A stretch of 64,000 bases of DNA from positions 1,054,001-1,118,000 of the forward strand of contig NZ_JAWMWG010000001.1 in the NCBI RefSeq assembly GCF_037546065.1, read 5' to 3'. Under the pieces are notes generated by a model, which saw only the letters and a program-made list of their open reading frames with translations, was not told the DNA's origin and did not search any database. Below, piece after piece: positions 59,575 through 64,000 of this stretch (position 1 is its first letter; every line of letters begins with the position of its first letter). The translations under genes were made by a program, and so were the position numbers. This DNA is from Holzapfeliella saturejae (GTDB lineage Bacteria; Bacillota; Bacilli; Lactobacillales; Lactobacillaceae).

Positions 59575-59604
59575 AAACGCTATCTTGTTGATAGCGTTTT
59601 TTAT
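59572..59604. terminator. Bidirectional terminator between the GATase gene and ccpA
   Basis: The perfect stem AAAAACGCTATC/GATAGCGTTTTT (within 59573-59602) lies between two converging genes. Confidence 0.9.
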
Positions 59605-60593
59605 TTTGTACTTTTTCGATTAATAATTTCATGAGGCAAAATCACTTGTTGATTTTGTACGGGCTCTTTTTTCATTAATTTTGTCAGCATTCGCATTGCT
59701 ACGGCACCCATATCATATAAGGGTTGGCTGATAGATGATAGCTCAGGTCTTGCCATTAACGCAAGTTTAGTGTTCATGGCAGACATCACTTCAAGTTCTT
59801 CTGGCACTTTGATGCTTCGATCATTTGCAGCATTCAAAATACCAATAGCTACACTATCGTCAGTTGTTAGCACAGCTTGAATGTCTTTTGCTTTTAACTC
59901 ATCAAAAACAGCTAAGCCACTCTCATACCCATAACCTGCTCTAATCACTTCAAATTGAACAGTTGAATGATTTTTAGCTGCTTCAGCCATTCCTTTACAA
60001 CGAAAATCACGATTAACATTAGTGCTTTTGTCTTGCACAACTAAGGCAATTGAGTCATGATATTCGGCAAATTTTTCCATGATATCATATGTTGCTTGTT
60101 TGTAATCAATATTAACAGAAGGTAACTGTCTTTTATAGTCAACTACTCCAGCTAAAACTGTTGGGATGCCTTTTTCATATAATAAATCACAAACTTCATC
60201 TGAAATATCGTATGACATGTAGACAATACCATCAACTTGTTGGGAAAATAAACTTCTTAGAACGTCTTTTTCGTTTTGATGGCTAATACTTGAACTCATC
60301 AAAATAATATTATAATTGTAAAGCTTTGATACATCATCAATACCTTGAGCTAGTTCATTAAAGTAGGCATTATTCAAATCAGGTAAAAAGATACCAATTG
60401 TCGTAGTTTTTTGACTGGCTAGTCCCCTTGCCACAGCATTTGGGTGATAGCCCATATCTTTAATAATCTGTTGTACTTTTTGTCGCGTAGCCTCTTTTAC
60501 TTTTCCTGTACCATTAACAACTCTTGAAACAGTCGCCATGGATACATCTGCTTTTTTTGCTACGTCGTAGATGGTGATTGTTCTTTTCTTCAT
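59601..60593 (-). CDS. ccpA: Catabolite control protein A
   Basis: A LacI/GalR-family master regulator of carbon catabolite repression, which binds cre sites with HPr-Ser46-P. The helix-turn-helix TIYDVAKKADVSMATVSRVVNGTGKV is typical, written here as two parts: TIYDVAKKADVSM and ATVSRVVNG; the effector domain follows (about 60-330). Length of 330 is usual. It is divergent from pepQ, the classical arrangement in lactic bacteria, with a cre site overlapping its own -35. Confidence 0.93.
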   Translation of the reverse strand: MKKRTITIYDVAKKADVSMATVSRVVNGTGKVKEATRQKVQQIIKDMGYHPNAVARGLASQKTTTIGIFLPDLNNAYFNELAQGIDDVSKLYNYNIILMSSSISHQNEKDVLRSLFSQQVDGIVYMSYDISDEVCDLLYEKGIPTVLAGVVDYKRQLPSVNIDYKQATYDIMEKFAEYHDSIALVVQDKSTNVNRDFRCKGMAEAAKNHSTVQFEVIRAGYGYESGLAVFDELKAKDIQAVLTTDDSVAIGILNAANDRSIKVPEELEVMSAMNTKLALMARPELSSISQPLYDMGAVAMRMLTKLMKKEPVQNQQVILPHEIINRKSTK

Positions 60594-60633
60594 AAACTTA
60601 TCCTCACGCTATTCATCACTAGTTCCTAGTTTA

Positions 60634-60671
60634 AAATTAGCAAATTTACGCTAGTTTTGCAAACGCTTACT
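60634..60671 (-). promoter_or_regulatory. ccpA promoter with overlapping cre site
   Basis: On the minus strand TTGCAA (60657-60662), 17-bp spacer and TAATTT (60634-60639). The cre-like 14-mer TGCAAACGCTTACT (60658-60671, read on plus) matches 12 of 14 consensus positions and covers this -35, consistent with ccpA autoregulation. A TATAAT -10 for pepQ (60699-60704, preceded by TGC) lies on the other side. Confidence 0.78.
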
Positions 60672-60742
60672 TTATTATAAAAATATTAAAAATTGTGCTA
60701 TAATCAAAAAATAAACTTAAAAGAAAAGAAGGTACGTCATCT

Positions 60743-61849
60743 ATGGAAAAAATTAATCAACTGAAAAACTGGTTATATGATAATAACATTGATGTTGCTT
60801 ATATCAGTAACCCTAAAAATGTTCATTACTTTACTGGATTTGAATCTCACCCTGAAGAAAGAATCTTAGGACTATTTGTTCTTAAAAATGCAGATCCATT
60901 CTTATTTACACCTCAACTAGATGTAGAAGTTGCTAAAGCATCCGGATTTAAATACGATGTATTCGGTTACCTTGACCACCAAGATCCATTTGCTTTGATT
61001 GCAGACCACATCAAAGACCGCCAAAAAGAAAACATCTCATGGGCTACGGAAAAAGATAGTTTACCTGTTGAAAAACTTGAAGCTATGCAAGAAGAGTTTC
61101 CTACTGCACAATTCAAGCACAGCTTAACTCGCTTTATTCAAGAAATGCAGCTCTACAAATCACAAGATGAACTTGACTTGATGATTAAAGCAGGACAAGA
61201 TGCGGATTATGCTTTCCAAGTTGGATTTAACGCCTTAAGAAATGGCATTAGTGAAAAACAAGTTGTCGCAGAAATCGAATATGCACTTCAAAAACGTGGG
61301 GTAATGCACACGAGTTTTGATACAATTGTTCAAGCTGGTAAAAACGCTTCAAATCCTCATGGTGCTCCAACAGATACACAAATTGAACCAAATCAATTAG
61401 TGTTATTTGATTTAGGAACTGTTAACCATGGTTATATGAGTGATGCTTCACGTACCGTTGCTTATGGTACACCAAGTGAAAAAGAACTTGAAATTTATCA
61501 AGTAGTTTTAGAAGCACAACTTGCAGCTCAAGAAGCTGCTAAACCTGGCGTTTATGCTTCTGAACTTGATAAAATTGCACGTGATGTTATTACAAAAGCT
61601 GGCTACGGTGAATACTTTGTCCACCGTTTAGGCCATGGTATTGGAACTTCCACTCACGAATACCCTTCACTAATGGAACACAATAATTTGGAACTTAAAG
61701 CTGGTATGGCCTTTTCAATCGAACCAGGTATCTACATTCCCGGTGTAGCTGGTGTTAGAATTGAAGACTGTGGTTACCTAGATGACGAAAAATTCAATTC
61801 ATTTACACATACACCTAAAGATTTAACTGAAATTATGGTTAGAGATTAA
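60743..61849 (+). CDS. pepQ: Xaa-Pro dipeptidase PepQ
   Basis: A 368-residue M24 metallopeptidase that cleaves X-Pro dipeptides. The metal ligands are visible: Asp in LFDLGT and SDASRT, His in RLGHGIGTSTHE, and Glu in SIEPGIY and VRIEDCGY. The N-terminal creatinase-like domain spans about 1-125. It is divergent from ccpA and probably CcpA-modulated through the shared cre region. It has an AAGAAGG site. Confidence 0.95.
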   Translation: MEKINQLKNWLYDNNIDVAYISNPKNVHYFTGFESHPEERILGLFVLKNADPFLFTPQLDVEVAKASGFKYDVFGYLDHQDPFALIADHIKDRQKENISWATEKDSLPVEKLEAMQEEFPTAQFKHSLTRFIQEMQLYKSQDELDLMIKAGQDADYAFQVGFNALRNGISEKQVVAEIEYALQKRGVMHTSFDTIVQAGKNASNPHGAPTDTQIEPNQLVLFDLGTVNHGYMSDASRTVAYGTPSEKELEIYQVVLEAQLAAQEAAKPGVYASELDKIARDVITKAGYGEYFVHRLGHGIGTSTHEYPSLMEHNNLELKAGMAFSIEPGIYIPGVAGVRIEDCGYLDDEKFNSFTHTPKDLTEIMVRD

Positions 61850-61852
61850 TCA

Positions 61853-61884
61853 AAAAAACATCTTACTTATGTAAGATGTTTTTT
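61853..61884. terminator. Bidirectional terminator after pepQ
   Basis: The stem AAAAAACATCTTAC/GTAAGATGTTTTTT with a 4-base loop also covers the stop codon of the converging hydrolase gene. Confidence 0.9.
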
Positions 61885-62792
61885 TGTATCCAGGTTATAA
61901 TAGCTGTATAAACCTGTTCTTTTTCTTGTTCAAATAAAATTTCATGACGTAAATTTTTAAATAATCTGAGGTCAACTGATGAAGCCCTTGCTGCTTTTAA
62001 CTCATTAGCCACTTTTTTGGGACCTTTACTATACTGACCAACGGGATCTTCAGCTCCACTAATCACTAAATAAGCTAAGTTAGTATCAACTTGATAAGCC
62101 CAACAGTTTCTCGTAGCTAAAGCAACCAATTTGAATAAAGTATAAAATCCATTATTAGTGAAAGTAAAACCCGTTAATTGATTTTCTTCATACTGTTTAA
62201 CATTAGCTTGATTTTGACTCAACCAATTAAATTGTCCCGCTTCCTCAAAATGACGTGCGTAACCGCCAAAGGCTAGCTTATTTAAGAGTCGATTAACTTT
62301 TTTAGGAGCAACTCGTTTCGTAATTGCCGATACGACTCTTGCTACTTCTAACCCATGTGGTTTTTTGCCAGTCCCCATCAGGATAACACCTGCTAATTTT
62401 GAGGAGGTTCCCAGTTGTTGCAAATAATTTCTCACAGCAAAAGACCCCATGCTATGCCCTAAAATAATGTGAGGAATACTTTTAAAAGTATCAGCTACCC
62501 AATCTGACACCTGCTTAATATCTGAAATAAGAACTTCATCAGGCCGACGCTTCGTAAAATAACCGTAAGGTATTGTTTGATTATTGACTGACTGCCCGTG
62601 CCCCAAGTGATCATGACCAATCACGGCAAAACCCTGTCTAGTCAAATATCTAGCAAAGTCATCATAACGCTCACTATACTCAGCCATTCCATGCACCAGT
62701 TGAATAGTTGCTATTGGCGGATTTTTTGGAAGCCAATAAACCATATGAACAGCTGTTTTTTCATCTGCTGATAAAAACTTCAAATGCTTCAT
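61863..62792 (-). CDS. Alpha/beta hydrolase, monoglyceride lipase-like
   Basis: A 309-residue serine hydrolase (Hydrolase_4 family, lysophospholipase/monoacylglycerol lipase type). The nucleophile elbow is GHSMGSFAV (Ser near residue 115), the acid is in SGAEDPVG and the His in NLRHEIL. HGMAEYSERYDDFARYL at the N-terminus is typical. No signal peptide is seen. The natural substrate is not known. Confidence 0.9.
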   Translation of the reverse strand: MKHLKFLSADEKTAVHMVYWLPKNPPIATIQLVHGMAEYSERYDDFARYLTRQGFAVIGHDHLGHGQSVNNQTIPYGYFTKRRPDEVLISDIKQVSDWVADTFKSIPHIILGHSMGSFAVRNYLQQLGTSSKLAGVILMGTGKKPHGLEVARVVSAITKRVAPKKVNRLLNKLAFGGYARHFEEAGQFNWLSQNQANVKQYEENQLTGFTFTNNGFYTLFKLVALATRNCWAYQVDTNLAYLVISGAEDPVGQYSKGPKKVANELKAARASSVDLRLFKNLRHEILFEQEKEQVYTAIITWIQKNILHK

Positions 62793-62808
62793 TAATTTGC
62801 CCTTTCAA

Positions 62809-62843
62809 CAAAAAAACGGCAAAGGCTACTGGCCCTTGCCGTT
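62809..62843 (-). terminator. Terminator of the YtxH/DUF948 operon
   Basis: The stem AACGGCAA/TTTGCCGTT (62815-62843) is followed on the minus strand by seven T residues, just after the YtxH stop codon. Confidence 0.85.
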
Positions 62844-62852
62844 AAAAATTAA

Positions 62853-63275
62853 TTATTTTTTGATTTCACGATCAATATCATCAATCATTTGTTTTGAAGA
62901 TTCTTTTGCTTTGTTAAACGCTTGTTTACCATCAATAACGATATCGTCAAAATCAGTAATTTCTGAGTTATCGTTTTGGTTAGCGTGACGTTTAATTTGA
63001 TCTTTTAAAGCGTCTGTAGATTGATCATATTTATCTTTAATATCTTCTAACTTGTCTTGAGAAGTAGCTTTTAGTTCTTCTGCTTTATCTTTAGCTTGGC
63101 TAGCATAATCTGAAAATTGTTCAGATGCTTGTGTTGCATAATCTGAAGCTTTTTCTTTTAAATCTTGGCCTTTTTTAGCCAATTCATTTTTTGTTTCTTC
63201 TGAAACCATTGCTGAAGCAGCAAACCCTGTTGCAGCACCTACTAGAAACCCGAAAATAAATTTACCTGTACTCAT
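62853..63275 (-). CDS. YtxH-domain protein
   Basis: A 140-residue protein with a single N-terminal membrane helix (FIFGFLVGAATGFAASAMV, residues 6-24) containing the Gly-rich YtxH motif, then a long Lys/Glu/Asp/Gln-rich helical region (SEQFSDYASQAKDKAEEL). General-stress YtxH-type proteins of this kind are common in Firmicutes; the function is unknown. It follows the DUF948 gene by 25 bp in one operon. Confidence 0.88.
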   Translation of the reverse strand: MSTGKFIFGFLVGAATGFAASAMVSEETKNELAKKGQDLKEKASDYATQASEQFSDYASQAKDKAEELKATSQDKLEDIKDKYDQSTDALKDQIKRHANQNDNSEITDFDDIVIDGKQAFNKAKESSKQMIDDIDREIKK

Positions 63276-63300
63276 GATAATGTCCCCCTATTAATTAAGT

Positions 63301-63711
63301 TTATCTTTTCTTTTTACTTCTAAAACGTTTAAGTAGACCGCCAGCTACAGTCGCTTTACCCATGTTCTTAGTTAAGCCTGAAACACGTGAAGCAGCGTTT
63401 GTGGTACTTTCGTTTAATTTTGAAACACTGATACCCAAATCAGCAGCCGCTTTAAAGACTGGATCTAATTCACGTGTTTTATTATTAATGTTATTTAATA
63501 AAACATTTGATTTGGCCATCAAATTCTCTGCTTGAATTGCAATAGAATCAACATCATCTGTGACATTAGATAATGTTTTTGTTGTTTGTGCTATTGTTTC
63601 GTCTACTTTTTTTAGTGTTTGCACAAGTCTCATCAAAAAGATTCCTGCAAAGACAACTAAAAGTAAAAATGCAATAGCAGCAATTAACCCGGCTAGTTCA
63701 CCATATGACAT
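63301..63711 (-). CDS. DUF948-domain membrane protein
   Basis: A 136-residue protein with one N-terminal helix (GLIAAIAFLLLVVFAGIFLM) and a DUF948 coiled-coil region with TLKKVDETIAQTTKTLSNV. I start at MSYGEL (63711) because GGAGGT lies seven bases upstream; the ATG five codons earlier is part of that SD. It heads a two-gene operon with the YtxH gene and is divergent from the channel gene at the right edge. Confidence 0.88.
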   Translation of the reverse strand: MSYGELAGLIAAIAFLLLVVFAGIFLMRLVQTLKKVDETIAQTTKTLSNVTDDVDSIAIQAENLMAKSNVLLNNINNKTRELDPVFKAAADLGISVSKLNESTTNAASRVSGLTKNMGKATVAGGLLKRFRSKKKR

Positions 63712-63818
63712 TACTATTACCTCCATTTTTAACTTTTGTATTTACTCTTAGAGTTTAGCATTTATTTATGTTAACGGCAATTTAAAGATGTTAAAATAAA
63801 CATTAGGAGGAATATATT

Positions 63819-64000
63819 ATGCAGAATTTTCATTTAGCTAACGTTGCCGGTATTTTTGACTGGAATAAAATTTTAGATTCACTAATCAACATGGGAATCC
63901 AAATTGCTATTACCTCAGTCGTTTTCTTAATTATTTGGAAAGTGGGAATTCGTTTAATTAAACTAGCGTTTAATAGACAGGGAAAATCCAAAATGAAGAA
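63819..64000 (+). CDS. Probable small-conductance mechanosensitive channel (MscS family), 5' part
   Basis: Only the first 60 codons are in the window. The frame begins MQNFHLANVAGIFDWNKI after an AGGAGG site and has one hydrophobic helix (IQIAITSVVFLIIWKVGIRL) followed by KLAFNRQ. This N-terminal layout is like Firmicute MscS channels such as YkuT, but no diagnostic pore motif is reached, so the assignment is tentative. Confidence 0.55.
   Translation, partial: MQNFHLANVAGIFDWNKILDSLINMGIQIAITSVVFLIIWKVGIRLIKLAFNRQGKSKMK

Overview
The window looks like a chromosomal core region of a low-GC Gram-positive lactic acid bacterium (order Lactobacillales). The evidence is AT-rich DNA, strong AGGAGG-type ribosome binding sites, T-box leaders on thrS, argS and leuS, an S-MK (SAM-III) riboswitch on metK, the divergent ccpA/pepQ pair with a cre site, pepV, the Ecs exporter and a lactic-type 16S rRNA. 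The 16S and protein sequences suggest the Enterococcaceae/Lactobacillaceae side of the order (Vagococcus-like is possible), but the genus cannot be fixed by reading. I see no insertion sequence, prophage, CRISPR array or recognisable defence system.

Layout. Positions 1-17290 are almost entirely minus strand: yqeG-yqeH, the infC-rpmI-rplT operon with its L20-type leader, thrS with a T-box, dnaI-dnaB-nrdR-coaE-mutM-polA (replication, repair and CoA), murC, ytpR-ytpP-trmB and ecsAB. Positions 17375-19266 (plus) carry hit, a small YtxH-like protein and the foldase prsA. Positions 19307-29547 (mainly minus) carry yhaM-yhaN-yhaO-yheA, a class A penicillin-binding protein, a plus-strand RluA-type gene, and argS-argR under an Arg-type T-box. 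Positions 29821-38434 hold a BI-1 membrane protein, nnrD, a decayed second lepA, ytgP-rsuA, leuS with a T-box and a PAP2 phosphatase. Positions 38454-45300 hold metK with its riboswitch and a complete rRNA operon (16S-23S-5S) followed by tRNA-Asn, -Ser, -Glu, -Val and -Asp, driven by tandem consensus promoters. Positions 45395-52631 carry cvfD, a YumC-type ferredoxin-NADP reductase, a DedA protein, the yunD-yutD-yutF-TIGR01906 cluster and pepV.

The least ordinary part is 52.7-58.8 kb. It has three tandem paralogous four-helix membrane proteins, two of which lack any normal start codon (AUU and CUG at the position where the third has AUG). Next come an ABC-2-like permease without an ATPase, two paralogous secreted proteins with S-layer-associated (SLAP-like) modules, and a divergent two-component system. 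Its kinase is HPK10-type with only two membrane helices, and its regulator is LytTR-type. The intergenic region holds a direct repeat (9 bp, 12-bp gap, 9 bp) that looks like a LytTR operator. The window ends with a GATase, ccpA/pepQ, a monoglyceride-lipase-like hydrolase, the YtxH/DUF948 envelope pair and the start of a probable MscS channel.

Other points of note: infC appears to start at AUA; DnaI has lost the cysteines of its zinc module; ArgR has GYDT in place of GDDT; YhaN carries a membrane hairpin inside its coiled coil; and lepA2 lacks its G domain and its C-terminus.
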